From NCBI RefSeq assembly GCF_047345485.1, contig NZ_JBLFEN010000006.1, positions 124,001 through 188,000 of the forward strand: DNA of 64,000 nt, written 5' to 3'. Position 1 is the first letter of the stretch, and each line of letters opens with the position of its first letter. This DNA is from Jejuia sp047345485 (lineage in GTDB: Bacteria; Bacteroidota; Bacteroidia; Flavobacteriales; Flavobacteriaceae). This document shows positions 33,830 through 42,301 of this stretch, piece after piece. The notes beneath the pieces are model-generated. The model did not search any database and had not been told where the DNA came from. It worked only from the letters and a program-made list of their open reading frames with translations. Made by a program: the position numbers and the translations under genes.

Positions 33830-34183
33830 ATGAAAAAAATTATAATAATAGCATTAATGCTAACAGCAACAGTAACCTTTGCGCAAAACAAAAACGCAAA
33901 AACCTCAATGGAAGTTGATGGTGTTTGCGGTATGTGTAAAGCACGAATTGAAAAGGCATGTTTAAACACAAAAGGTGTAAAATTTGCCACATGGAGTATA
34001 GATACCCATGAATTAAAATTGATTTATGACGAACGTAAAACAGATGTAAAAACTATAGAAAAACAAGTGCTAGCTGCAGGACATGATGTAAAAGATGAAA
34101 AAGCAACCGATGAAGCTTATGCTACCGTTCATGCTTGCTGCAAGTATCGGGATGAGGATGTAAAAGAAGAGCACAAAGGATAA
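33830..34183 (+). CDS. periplasmic heavy-metal-associated (HMA) domain protein
   Basis: The 117-residue product has a signal peptide (LMLTATVTFAQN) and one ferredoxin-like HMA domain with CGMC at residues 33-36 (DGVCGMCKARIEKAC). A further HACCKY segment follows near the C-terminus. It is probably a periplasmic copper or zinc carrier. It follows the TonB receptor after 85 bases, consistent with accepting the ion brought in by the receptor. Confidence 0.87.
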   Translation: MKKIIIIALMLTATVTFAQNKNAKTSMEVDGVCGMCKARIEKACLNTKGVKFATWSIDTHELKLIYDERKTDVKTIEKQVLAAGHDVKDEKATDEAYATVHACCKYRDEDVKEEHKG

Positions 34184-34197
34184 GCTAATTTTCTACC

Positions 34198-34548
34198 ATG
34201 CCTAAAATACAATACCGAATTTATGTTATAGAATTGCACAAACGTGTATTCACAGAAAATGCTAAATTTAGAGCAGCTAATCCGCAATTTAATGGCGTGT
34301 TAGAATGTTTGTATGTAGGTATGACGAGTAAAACACCCAAGGAGCGATTAATGCAACATAAAACAGGGCATAGAACTAAAAAAGGATATAAGATTTCTTC
34401 TAGTATTGTAGAGAAATACGGGTCGTATTTAAGACCAAGTTTGTATAATCATATCGACCCTATGTCGTCTAGAAATGAAGCACTAAAAATGGAAGAAACC
34501 TTAGCTTTAGAATTACGAAGAAAGGGCTATGCGGTTTGGTATAATTAA
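34198..34548 (+). CDS. GIY-YIG-like domain protein
   Basis: The 116-residue product has strands IYVIELH and CLYVGMTSKTPKERLMQH, which fit a variant GIY-YIG core (YVI ... YVG with the following Arg). EALKMEETLALELRRKGY supplies a late Glu and helix. Typical members are single-strand nucleases, but this short stand-alone group is uncharacterised. It starts 15 bases after the HMA gene, probably in the same transcript. Assignment is moderate because the first motif is IYVI rather than a strict GIY. Confidence 0.6.
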   Translation: MPKIQYRIYVIELHKRVFTENAKFRAANPQFNGVLECLYVGMTSKTPKERLMQHKTGHRTKKGYKISSSIVEKYGSYLRPSLYNHIDPMSSRNEALKMEETLALELRRKGYAVWYN

Positions 34549-34568
34549 ACTAAATAACGTATTACACC

Positions 34569-34934
34569 ATGAAAACAACACCAGAGCACAATGAACGCAT
34601 CCGAACAATGAAATTTTTTTCGGTGTATCCACATTACGTCGATAAAGTTGAGAAAAAGGGAAGAACTAAGGAAGAATTGCATACTGTTATTACATGGTTA
34701 ACTGGTTTTGACGATGCTAAAATTCAAGAGCTTATAGACAGAAAAGTAACCTTTGAAGACTTCTTTAATGAAGCAGAAATTAACCCAAATGCAGAATTGA
34801 TTAAAGGTGTTATCTGCGGTTATCGTATTGAGGAAATTGATAATGAGTTAACCAAAAAATGTAGATACTTAGATAAATTAGTTGATGAATTAGCAAGAGG
34901 ACGAAAAATGGAAAAGATATTACGCGAAAGCTAG
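34569..34934 (+). CDS. DUF2200 family protein
   Basis: The 121-residue cytosolic protein matches DUF2200 over its full length: MKFFSVYPHYVDKVEKKGRT, VITWLTGFDD, EINPNAELIKGVICGYRIEE and a C-terminal RYLDKLVDELARGRKMEKIL. The function is unknown. It follows the GIY-YIG-like gene after 20 bases and is closed by a bidirectional terminator shared with groL. Confidence 0.88.
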   Translation: MKTTPEHNERIRTMKFFSVYPHYVDKVEKKGRTKEELHTVITWLTGFDDAKIQELIDRKVTFEDFFNEAEINPNAELIKGVICGYRIEEIDNELTKKCRYLDKLVDELARGRKMEKILRES

Positions 34935-35016
34935 ATTCTCCAAAAACGTATGATCTAATTTTAGTATTAATTTTTCGATTTAAAATATAGTATACAATTT
35001 ACTATGACTAATTAAC

Positions 35017-35052
35017 AAAAAAACGCTTCCAAATTTTTGGAAGCGTTTTTTT
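35017..35052. terminator. bidirectional terminator between DUF2200 and groL
   Basis: A long stem AAAAAAACGCTTCCAAA / TTTGGAAGCGTTTTTTT with a 2-base nominal loop. Both strands end in a T-tract, as expected between converging genes. Confidence 0.88.
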
Positions 35053-35127
35053 TAAAATAAAATTTATAATTAGGGTCTAAACCATCATTTTAATATAAGT
35101 AAGATCCCTATCTATAGCAATTCGCTA

Positions 35128-36759
35128 CTACATCATTCCTGGCATACCGCCACCGCCCATTGGAGGCATTGCAGGAGCGTCTTCTTTAATATCGATTAAA
35201 GCACACTCAGTAGTTAAAATCATACCAGCTACAGAGGCAGCATTTTCTAAAGCGATACGCGTTACCTTTTTAGGATCTATAATGCCAGCTTTAAGCATAT
35301 CCACATACTCTTCAGATTTAGCATCGTAACCAAAGTCTTTTTTACCTTCTAAAACTTTATTGATAACTACAGAACCTTCACCACCTGCATTTTCAACGAT
35401 AGTACGTAGTGGCGCTTCAATCGCCTTATTTACGATTTGTACACCGGTAGTTTCGTCTAAATTATCTGTAGCTATTTTTTCTAAAGTTTTCTTAGATCTT
35501 ACTAAAGCAACACCACCACCAGCAACAATACCTTCTTCTACGGCAGCTCTTGTGGCATGTAATGCATCGTCAACACGATCTTTCTTCTCTTTCATTTCAA
35601 CTTCAGAAGCAGCACCAACATACAATACAGCAACACCACCAGCTAATTTAGCTAAACGCTCTTGAAGTTTCTCCTTGTCATAATCAGACGTAGTAGTTTC
35701 AATCTGCGCTTTAATTTGGTTTACTCTTGCCTTAATATCTCCGGCTTTACCAGAACCATTTACGATAGTTGTATTGTCTTTATCAACAGTTACAGTTTCA
35801 GCAGAACCTAACATTGATAAATCTGCATTTTCTAAAGTGAATCCTCTTTCTTCAGAAATTACAGTACCACCAGTTAAAATAGCGATATCTTCAAGCATAG
35901 CCTTACGTCTGTCTCCAAAACCAGGTGCTTTTACAGCTGCAATTTTTAATCCGCCACGTAATTTGTTCACTACTAAAGTAGCTAATGCTTGTCCGTCTAC
36001 ATCTTCTGCAATAATTAATAAAGGACGACCAGATTGTGCTACTGGCTCCAAAATTGGAAGAATCTCTTGTAAGTTAGAAATCTTCTTATCAAATAATAAG
36101 ATGTATGGATTTTCTAAATCTGCAATCATTTTATCAGAATCAGTAACAAAGTAAGGTGATAAATACCCTCTGTCAAATTGCATACCTTCAACAACATCAA
36201 CGTAAGTATCCATGCCTTTAGCTTCTTCAACAGTGATTACACCTTCTTTACCAACTTTTCCAAAAGCTTGAGAAATTAATTCCCCAATAGTGTCATCATT
36301 ATTAGCTGAAATCGCAGCTACTTGCTTAATTTTTTCAGATGAGTTACCTACTTTTTGAGTTTGTTTTTCTAAATCAGCAGTAATGGCTTCAACAGCTTTG
36401 TCTATACCACGTTTTAAATCCATTGGGTTTGCACCAGAAGCTACGTTTTTTAAACCTTCTTTAACTATAGCTTGCGCCAAAACGGTAGCGGTAGTTGTAC
36501 CATCACCAGCTAAATCGTTTGTTTTAGAAGCTACTTCTTTTACCATTTGCGCACCCATATTTTCGTGTGCATCATCTAACTCTATTTCTTTAGCTACAGA
36601 AACACCATCTTTTGTAACTTGTGGTGCACCAAAACTTTTAGAAATAATTACGTTACGCCCTTTAGGTCCTAATGTTACTTTTACTGCATTTGCTAATGCA
36701 TCTACACCGCGCTTTAATCCATCGCGAGCTTCAATATCAAATTTTATATCTTTTGCCAT
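35128..36759 (-). CDS. groL: chaperonin GroEL
   Basis: The 543-residue chaperonin has KVTLGPKGRNV, the ATP-binding DGTTTATVLA, VEEGIVAGGGVAL and the Gly/Met-rich tail ending GGGGMPGMM. It forms the folding barrel capped by GroES. It lies downstream of groS after a 105-base spacer holding two 20-bp palindromes. Length and motifs are normal. Confidence 0.98.
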   Translation of the reverse strand: MAKDIKFDIEARDGLKRGVDALANAVKVTLGPKGRNVIISKSFGAPQVTKDGVSVAKEIELDDAHENMGAQMVKEVASKTNDLAGDGTTTATVLAQAIVKEGLKNVASGANPMDLKRGIDKAVEAITADLEKQTQKVGNSSEKIKQVAAISANNDDTIGELISQAFGKVGKEGVITVEEAKGMDTYVDVVEGMQFDRGYLSPYFVTDSDKMIADLENPYILLFDKKISNLQEILPILEPVAQSGRPLLIIAEDVDGQALATLVVNKLRGGLKIAAVKAPGFGDRRKAMLEDIAILTGGTVISEERGFTLENADLSMLGSAETVTVDKDNTTIVNGSGKAGDIKARVNQIKAQIETTTSDYDKEKLQERLAKLAGGVAVLYVGAASEVEMKEKKDRVDDALHATRAAVEEGIVAGGGVALVRSKKTLEKIATDNLDETTGVQIVNKAIEAPLRTIVENAGGEGSVVINKVLEGKKDFGYDAKSEEYVDMLKAGIIDPKKVTRIALENAASVAGMILTTECALIDIKEDAPAMPPMGGGGMPGMM

Positions 36760-36781
36760 TTTGAGAATTTTTGTTTTACAT

Positions 36782-36801
36782 TCCCTTGAAGAAGGGAATC
36801 T
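36782..36801. repeat. 20-bp palindrome in the groS-groL spacer (1)
   Basis: ATTCCCTTGAAGAAGGGAAT: perfect 8-bp arms around GAAG, 23 bases from the groL start. Confidence 0.65.
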
Positions 36802-36833
36802 TTTAATTGTGTTTTGTTTTTATTTGATGAGAT

Positions 36834-36853
36834 TTCCGCCTTCGCGGAAATGA
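36834..36853. repeat. 20-bp palindrome in the groS-groL spacer (2)
   Basis: ATTTCCGCCTTCGCGGAAAT: perfect 8-bp arms around CTTC, 11 bases after the groS stop. Confidence 0.65.
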
Positions 36854-36864
36854 AGAAAGTCATT

Positions 36865-37140
36865 TTAGATTATTGCTAAAATGTCACTCTCACGCATCAT
36901 TAAATAATCTGTACCTTCAAGTTTTAGCTCTGTGCCTGCGTATTTACCATATAAAACGGTATCGCCAATTTTAACAGTAATTGGCTCATCTTTTGTGCCA
37001 GGACCAGCAGCTACAACAGTACCTTTTTGTGGTTTTTCTTTAGCGTTGTCTGGAATAATAATTCCAGATGCTGTTTTTGTTTCAGCGGCAGCAGGTTCAA
37101 TAAGTACTCTGTCTGCTAATGGTTTAATGTTTACTCCCAT
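36865..37140 (-). CDS. groS: co-chaperonin GroES
   Basis: The 91-residue protein has PLADRVLIEP at the start, the mobile-loop region TKTASGIIIPD, and GDTVLYGKYAGTEL. It forms the lid of the GroEL cage. It is the first gene of the groS-groL unit. No CIRCE element is present upstream; instead a sigma-54-type promoter lies 50-66 bases before the start. Confidence 0.97.
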   Translation of the reverse strand: MGVNIKPLADRVLIEPAAAETKTASGIIIPDNAKEKPQKGTVVAAGPGTKDEPITVKIGDTVLYGKYAGTELKLEGTDYLMMRESDILAII

Positions 37141-37189
37141 TTTGTTTTATATTTTTAGTATTAAGGTTATTAATCAACGCTTAAGAGTT

Positions 37190-37206
37190 ATGCTAAAAAT
37201 GTGCCA
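37190..37206 (-). promoter_or_regulatory. sigma-54-type promoter of groS
   Basis: Minus strand TGGCACATTTTTAGCAT fits the -24/-12 consensus TGGCAC-N5-TTGC[AT] with one deviation (T to A in the -12 box) and the obligatory spacing of GG and GC (12 bases from G to G). The start would fall near 37180, giving a leader of about 40 bases. No TAnnTTTG lies closer to groS. Confidence 0.6.
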
Positions 37207-37218
37207 TGGTGTGTAAAC

Positions 37219-37231
37219 TGACAAACTTGCA
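37219..37231. promoter_or_regulatory. possible operator upstream of the groS promoter
   Basis: TGACAAACTTGCA lies about 13 bases upstream of the -24 box and resembles the symmetric TGACAAAGTGTCA in the miaB promoter region (10 of 13 positions). Similarity only. Confidence 0.3.
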
Positions 37232-37356
37232 GAAGTGTAAGATGTAGATGTATAAATACGTCTTTTAGATAATGATTGAATAGCTTGTACAATAGCATTA
37301 CAGGCTATATATTTGAGACGGATTAATTATTTTTATACTAATAAATTAATTGGCAT

Positions 37357-37388
37357 AAAAAAAGCCAACTTTTTGCAAGTTGACTTTT
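37357..37388 (-). terminator. terminator of the secG transcript
   Basis: On the minus strand AGTCAACTT pairs with AAGTTGGCT (one G-U) around GCAAA and is followed by seven T. It ends the miaB-to-secG run before groS. Confidence 0.85.
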
Positions 37389-37412
37389 AATATATAGTGT
37401 AAATATAGTATT

Positions 37413-37790
37413 TTAACCTTCTGGATTAGTAGCTGTACCTTCAGTACTATTTGTTGTTGGTAGTGGTGCTGCATTATTATTAGGTAGTGCATTTGGTAAT
37501 GGTTGTGTGGTTGGCGCATCAGCGTCTAATGCTTTAGAATCTACAGTGCCTTCACCTGTACCAATAGTAATATTTGATACTAAAATTAATACCAAAAGTA
37601 ATGTTGCTAAAGTCCATGTGCTTTTATCTAAAAAATCTGTGGTCTTTTTTACACCACCTAGTTGTTGTGTGCCACCGCCACCAAAAGATGATGATAAGCC
37701 ACCTCCTTTAGGATTTTGCACCATAATTACTACTACGAGTAAAAATGCTACAACTACGATTAGGACTAAAAATATTGTAAACGTACCCAT
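37413..37790 (-). CDS. secG: preprotein translocase subunit SecG
   Basis: The 125-residue product has two membrane helices (about 4-23 and 55-75) with the conserved loop VQNPKGGGLSSSFGGGG between them, the SecG signature. It assists SecYE in export. The C-terminal 45 residues form a Pro/Thr/Asn-rich tail longer than in E. coli. It lies 6 bases after the upstream TPR-like gene. Confidence 0.93.
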   Translation of the reverse strand: MGTFTIFLVLIVVVAFLLVVVIMVQNPKGGGLSSSFGGGGTQQLGGVKKTTDFLDKSTWTLATLLLVLILVSNITIGTGEGTVDSKALDADAPTTQPLPNALPNNNAAPLPTTNSTEGTATNPEG

Positions 37791-37796
37791 TATTTA

Positions 37797-38744
37797 TTAT
37801 GTATTATATTCTTGTAATTGTTCTATTGCTTTAATTTGGTTTGCAAAGAAACTACTTTTTTCTGGATATTTCAAACTTAAAATTTTGTAAGATTGAATCG
37901 CTTTTTTGTAGTTTTTTTGCTCTAAATATATACGTGCTAAAGTCTCTGTCATTAATGCTTCTGGTTGCTTAATTTTTACTTTAGCTACATTGCCTTTACC
38001 AGAAGATGATTTTACAGGAGGGATTTTTGGATTTTTAGCAATAAATTTATCTATAATCTCATTTTGCTTTGGTTTGCTAGATGATTGTATAGCTGTATTT
38101 TCTATTTCAATAGTGCTATTTAATTCTAATTTATCCTCTCTTTTTATAGGTTTTAAACGTGTGAGTTTTAGCCATTCATTAAAAGAATGAGTTTCGCGGC
38201 GGTTAAATTCTAGCGGTTTCCCTAGATTTAATATACCTTCAGCAGACGCTTCTTGTGTTTTGGTATCTTCAGTAGTTTGTTCTATAGTATCAGACTCGTC
38301 TAATTTAAAATTTATAGTTTTTACTTCTGAAGGGTTTTTAGGTTGAAATAATTCTGGGTCTAAAACTCCAGACGTATCCTTTATTTGCTGTTTTAAATTA
38401 TCGTCAATTTTTAAACTTTTATTGATTGAAATATCGTTTACATTAACATTAATATCATTTAAATAAACGATATTTTGTTTTATGGATTTTGAAATTTCAT
38501 TTTGAGCAAAAATTTTTGAAGTGATATAATCAAAAAGAATACTCCTGTCTGTGGTATGTGCCGCAGTAATTTTTAATGTTTGATTGTAGGTGTGGCTTTC
38601 CTGCTGTTTAAGACCTTTAAGATATAATGCCTTAGCAGATTGAAAATAGGGGTAATCTTTAATAACAGATTTTAATGCCTCTGTTTTTTGTGCATTAATC
38701 TGTTGCGGATTTTGTAGTAAAGATGTAAAATCGTGACTATTCAA
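37797..38744 (-). CDS. TPR-like hypothetical protein
   Basis: The 315-residue hydrophilic protein has an N-terminal helical domain (NPQQINAQKTEALKSVIKDYPYFQSAKAL), a low-complexity middle, and a C-terminal TPR-like repeat ETLARIYLEQKNYKKAIQSYKILSLKYPEKSSFFA. There is no signal peptide. It sits between lptE and secG in an arrangement I associate with flavobacterial genomes. A scaffold role near the envelope is possible; the function is unknown. Confidence 0.7.
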   Translation of the reverse strand: MNSHDFTSLLQNPQQINAQKTEALKSVIKDYPYFQSAKALYLKGLKQQESHTYNQTLKITAAHTTDRSILFDYITSKIFAQNEISKSIKQNIVYLNDINVNVNDISINKSLKIDDNLKQQIKDTSGVLDPELFQPKNPSEVKTINFKLDESDTIEQTTEDTKTQEASAEGILNLGKPLEFNRRETHSFNEWLKLTRLKPIKREDKLELNSTIEIENTAIQSSSKPKQNEIIDKFIAKNPKIPPVKSSSGKGNVAKVKIKQPEALMTETLARIYLEQKNYKKAIQSYKILSLKYPEKSSFFANQIKAIEQLQEYNT

Positions 38745-38750
38745 ACTGTT

Positions 38751-39257
38751 TTACCATTTTGCCAGAGAGGCGTTAAAAATATCTTGTGTTATACGCTCAA
38801 AAATTTCCTCTATGGCAGTATCTTTAATAGCGCCAGATAATTGTGCGGTACCTTCATAATCATGAAAAAACGAAAAATTTTGATCAAATTCTGCTTCAGG
38901 ATCGTTTTTATCAAAAAAATGTACTTTTATAGTAATTGTTAATCTATTTTGTGCCGCAGTATTTTCTGCAGTAGATGTGGTAGGAGAGATGCGATACTCC
39001 GTTATTTCACCTTCATAAACAATATCGCCATTTGAGTTTACATTATTTAAATTGGTTTGATTTTCAAGTATAGCAATCATTGTATTTCTAAAGGTAAGAT
39101 CTAAACCAGGTTCAATTAACAATGCATTATTTTCAAAACGATTTACCTGAAATGTTTTAGTGTCAGAGGATATAGATGCTCCTGTAAAGGAATAAAATCC
39201 ACAGCTAAAAAATGAAAATGCTAGGATTAAAATAGATATGTATTTAATGTATTTCAT
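38751..39257 (-). CDS. lptE: LPS assembly lipoprotein LptE
   Basis: The 168-residue lipoprotein has Cys19 in FSFFSCGFYSFTG, then strands with TFQVNRFENNALLIEPGL and ITEYRISPTT, the Bacteroidota LptE pattern. It plugs the LptD barrel for LPS insertion in the outer membrane. It lies directly after the sigma-54 activator gene (17-base gap) and before the TPR-like gene. Confidence 0.88.
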   Translation of the reverse strand: MKYIKYISILILAFSFFSCGFYSFTGASISSDTKTFQVNRFENNALLIEPGLDLTFRNTMIAILENQTNLNNVNSNGDIVYEGEITEYRISPTTSTAENTAAQNRLTITIKVHFFDKNDPEAEFDQNFSFFHDYEGTAQLSGAIKDTAIEEIFERITQDIFNASLAKW

Positions 39258-39274
39258 TTAGTTTTAACGATAAT

Positions 39275-40543
39275 TTAAAGATCGTATTGTTTAATTTTTC
39301 TGTATAGTGTACGTTCGCTAATTCCTAATTCTGATGCTGCTAATTTACGTTTTCCATTATGGCGCTCCAACGATTTTTTTATGAGTTCCAATTCTTTGTC
39401 ATGTAATGATAGTGTTTCTTCTTCTTCAATTTCTTCAGCAAAATGATATTTATCTGCTGTAGAAGATTCGTTTACGTGTTCTGGTATAGATAATACTTCG
39501 GGGCTTTCCATTACGTTTTCTTCTTCAAACATAATATTATCTTCATCATCAGATTCACCATATATTTTTTGAATTAGGTGCTCGTTTTCTTTTTCAACAT
39601 CCTTGGAGTTTCCGTTTTTCATAAGCTCCATAGTAAGTTTCTTTAAATCATTCAAATCACTTTTCATATCAAAAAGTACCTTGTAAAGAATCTCTCGTTC
39701 ACTACTAAAATCACTTTCGCTTTTAGATGTTTTAACTACAGCTGGTAAATTTGTACCGCTACCAACTGGTAAATAACCTTTTAACACCTCGGCAGACACT
39801 GTACGGTTTTGTTCTAGTACCGAAATTTGTTCTGCTACATTACGCAATTGCCTAATGTTACCGCCCCAACGATGCTTTAAAAGTAATTGTACTGCATTAT
39901 CTGTTAGTTTTACAGTAGGCATTTTGTATTTTAAAGCAAAATCGCTAGCAAATTTTCTGAAGAGTAAATGAATGTCTTCTTGTCGCTCTCGAAGTGGTGG
40001 CAAATGAATATCTACCGTACTTAAACGGTAATATAAATCTTCGCGAAACTTTTCCTTTTCAATGGCTTCAAACATATTAACGTTTGTTGCTGCCACAATA
40101 CGTACATTAGTTTTTTGTACTTTACTTGAGCCTACTTTTATAAATTCGCCATTTTCTAAAACACGTAATAAACGTACTTGTGTGGTAAGTGGTAATTCGC
40201 CAACTTCATCTAAAAAAATAGTACCGCCGTCGGCTACTTCAAAATAACCATTTCTGGTGGATGTTGCACCTGTAAACGCTCCTTTTTCGTGGCCAAATAA
40301 TTCACTATCAATGGTGCCTTCTGGGATAGCGCCACAGTTTACAGCTATGTATTTATTATGTTTTCTATGGGAAAGGGAATGAATAATTTTTGGAATACTT
40401 TCTTTACCAACACCACTTTCGCCTGTAACCAATACTGAAATATCAGTTGGTGCTACACGAATAGTTTTTTCTATAGCACGATTTAGAGATAGGGTGTTGC
40501 CTATAATGCTAAAACGTTGTTTTATTGCTTGTATTGATTCCAT
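39275..40543 (-). CDS. sigma-54-dependent transcriptional activator
   Basis: The 422-residue protein starts directly with the AAA+ domain: Walker A GESGVGKE (41-48), the sigma-54 contact loop GAFTGA (88-93), Walker B GGTIFLDE (106-113). A linker with Asp/Glu-rich sequence is followed by a Fis-type HTH (LAASELGISERTLYRKI). There is no receiver or ligand domain, so its control is unclear; it may act constitutively or through partners. The open frame extends eight codons upstream; ATG 40543 fits the family and lies one base after the miaB stop. A sigma-54-type promoter is found 2 kb away before groS. Confidence 0.93.
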   Translation of the reverse strand: MESIQAIKQRFSIIGNTLSLNRAIEKTIRVAPTDISVLVTGESGVGKESIPKIIHSLSHRKHNKYIAVNCGAIPEGTIDSELFGHEKGAFTGATSTRNGYFEVADGGTIFLDEVGELPLTTQVRLLRVLENGEFIKVGSSKVQKTNVRIVAATNVNMFEAIEKEKFREDLYYRLSTVDIHLPPLRERQEDIHLLFRKFASDFALKYKMPTVKLTDNAVQLLLKHRWGGNIRQLRNVAEQISVLEQNRTVSAEVLKGYLPVGSGTNLPAVVKTSKSESDFSSEREILYKVLFDMKSDLNDLKKLTMELMKNGNSKDVEKENEHLIQKIYGESDDEDNIMFEEENVMESPEVLSIPEHVNESSTADKYHFAEEIEEEETLSLHDKELELIKKSLERHNGKRKLAASELGISERTLYRKIKQYDL

Positions 40544-40544
40544 T

Positions 40545-41993
40545 TTAATTATTATCAGAATATCCAACGGCTTCTCCTATTAGAGTAGCACTTGTACAAT
40601 CGGTGATCTTAACATTTACAAAATCACCTACTTTGTAATCACCTTTTGGAAACACAACTACGGTATTTTGAGTGTTTCTACCAGACCAGTGCTGATCTGA
40701 TCGTTTGGATAATTTTTCAATTAATACCTCTTCGGTTTTTCCAATATGCTGTTTTGTGCGCATTAAACTATGCTCTTGTTGTAGCGCTATAATTTCGTTT
40801 AAACGACGCTTTTTAATGGCGTTTGGAATATCATCCTCCATTTTACGTTCGGCCAATGTGCCAGGGCGTTCAGAATATGCAAACATAAATCCAAAATCAT
40901 ATTTTACGTAAGCCATCAAACTCAAGGTGTCTTGATGATCCTCTTCAGTCTCTGTTGGAAAACCAGCAATCATATCTTGGCTTATAGCACAATCTGGTAT
41001 CAAACGTTTTATATTATCAATTAATAGAAAATACTCTTCGCGTGTGTGTAAACGATTCATTTCTTTAAGAATACGGTTACTGCCGCTTTGTACAGGTAAA
41101 TGTATGTAATTGCAAATATTTCTATGTTTTGCCATAGCTTCAATAACATCCATGGTAAAATCTTGAGGATTTGAAGTAGAAAAACGAAAACGCATTTTTG
41201 GTTGCGCATTGGCGCACATATCTAAAAGCATTGCAAAATTTACTGCCGTAGCTTTTTGCATATCGCTTGCTTTTTCAAAATCTTTTTTAAGTCCGCCACC
41301 ATACCACAAAAAGCTATCAACGTTTTGTCCAAGCAGCGTTACTTCTTTGTAACCTTTATTCCATAAGTCGTTAATTTCTTCAATAATACTTTGTGGGTCT
41401 CTACTGCGTTCACGTCCGCGTGTAAAAGGCACCACGCAAAATGTACACATATTATCGCAACCTCTAGTTATAGAAACAAAAGCTGTAACACCATTTGTAT
41501 TTAGGCGTACAGGTGCAATATCGCCATACGTTTCTTCTTTGGAAAGTATCACGTTTATGGCATCTCTACCGTCTTCTACTTCAGCTAAAAGATTAGGCAA
41601 ATCTTTATAAGCATCAGGGCCAACTACTAAATCTACAATTTTTTCTTCTTCTAAAAATTTACTCTTTAGTCGTTCTGCCATACACCCTAAAACACCAACT
41701 TTCATGTTTGGATTTTGGTTTTGTTTTACGGCATTATATTTTTCAAGGCGTTTACGAACGGTTTGTTCTGCCTTATCACGAATAGAGCAGGTATTGACTA
41801 AAACTAAATCTGCTTCTTCTAAATTTTGAGTGGTGTTGTATCCTTGTTCGTTTAGAATAGAAGCTACAATTTCACTATCGCTAAAATTCATTTGACATCC
41901 ATAACTTTCAATAAAAAGTTTGCGAGTGTTGCCTTCTTTTTTATCAAGCGTTAAGGATTGCCCTTGTTTATTTTCGTTTATAATCTTTTCCAT
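40545..41993 (-). CDS. miaB: tRNA-2-methylthio-N6-dimethylallyladenosine synthase MiaB
   Basis: The 482-residue radical-SAM methylthiotransferase has N-terminal cluster cysteines Cys33, Cys69 and Cys104, the radical-SAM CxxxCxxC at Cys179, Cys183 and Cys186, and a C-terminal TRAM domain. It modifies A37 of tRNAs reading UNN codons. It heads the minus-strand operon that continues with the sigma-54 activator and lptE. Length and motifs are normal. Confidence 0.97.
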   Translation of the reverse strand: MEKIINENKQGQSLTLDKKEGNTRKLFIESYGCQMNFSDSEIVASILNEQGYNTTQNLEEADLVLVNTCSIRDKAEQTVRKRLEKYNAVKQNQNPNMKVGVLGCMAERLKSKFLEEEKIVDLVVGPDAYKDLPNLLAEVEDGRDAINVILSKEETYGDIAPVRLNTNGVTAFVSITRGCDNMCTFCVVPFTRGRERSRDPQSIIEEINDLWNKGYKEVTLLGQNVDSFLWYGGGLKKDFEKASDMQKATAVNFAMLLDMCANAQPKMRFRFSTSNPQDFTMDVIEAMAKHRNICNYIHLPVQSGSNRILKEMNRLHTREEYFLLIDNIKRLIPDCAISQDMIAGFPTETEEDHQDTLSLMAYVKYDFGFMFAYSERPGTLAERKMEDDIPNAIKKRRLNEIIALQQEHSLMRTKQHIGKTEEVLIEKLSKRSDQHWSGRNTQNTVVVFPKGDYKVGDFVNVKITDCTSATLIGEAVGYSDNN

Positions 41994-42046
41994 AATATTA
42001 AGAAACCACTAAAGGTCAATTTTCGTGTCTGCCTATTAATGAACCG

Positions 42047-42054
42047 CAAAGATA
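42047..42054 (-). promoter_or_regulatory. -7 promoter element of miaB
   Basis: Minus strand TATCTTTG fits TAnnTTTG exactly and lies 54 bases from the miaB ATG. The dyad at 42071-42087 covers its -33 region. Confidence 0.6.
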
Positions 42055-42070
42055 CAATTAAATTGGTTTT

Positions 42071-42087
42071 TATGACAAAGTGTCATA
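42071..42087. promoter_or_regulatory. symmetric operator candidate in the miaB promoter
   Basis: TATGACA / TGTCATA, a perfect 7-bp dyad around AAG, lies 17-33 bases upstream of the miaB -7 box, where a repressor would block polymerase. The binding protein is unknown. Confidence 0.45.
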
Positions 42088-42301
42088 TTAAATTTAAAGA
42101 TTTTATTGCCATTAGGAATGCCTTATTATTCGCCATAACAATGTAATATTCAAAAACATAAAGATTAAATGTTAGTTTCTTAAAATTTTATTAAATTTTA
42201 CGCAACCATTTAATGAAATAAGCATCTAATTAAAACATATTGCATATTTAATTGTTTCTATTGTAATAATAATTCAATTTTATTTAAACATATACATCTT
42301 A

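Noticed and set aside
35360..36853. Several long plus-strand open frames opposite groL
   Set aside because: They mirror the strongly biased groL codons, have no family features and lie wholly antisense to a certain gene.
36932..37216. Open frame antisense to groS and secG-side spacer
   Set aside because: Shadow of groS; residues show no domain and the start lies inside groS.
37352..37367. A second GG-N10-GC sigma-54-like match on the plus strand
   Set aside because: It is part of the secG terminator, has a poor -12 box and faces no plus-strand gene.
37141..37412. CIRCE or other classical heat-shock operator before groS
   Set aside because: No TTAGCACTC-N9-GAGTGCTAA or near match could be found.
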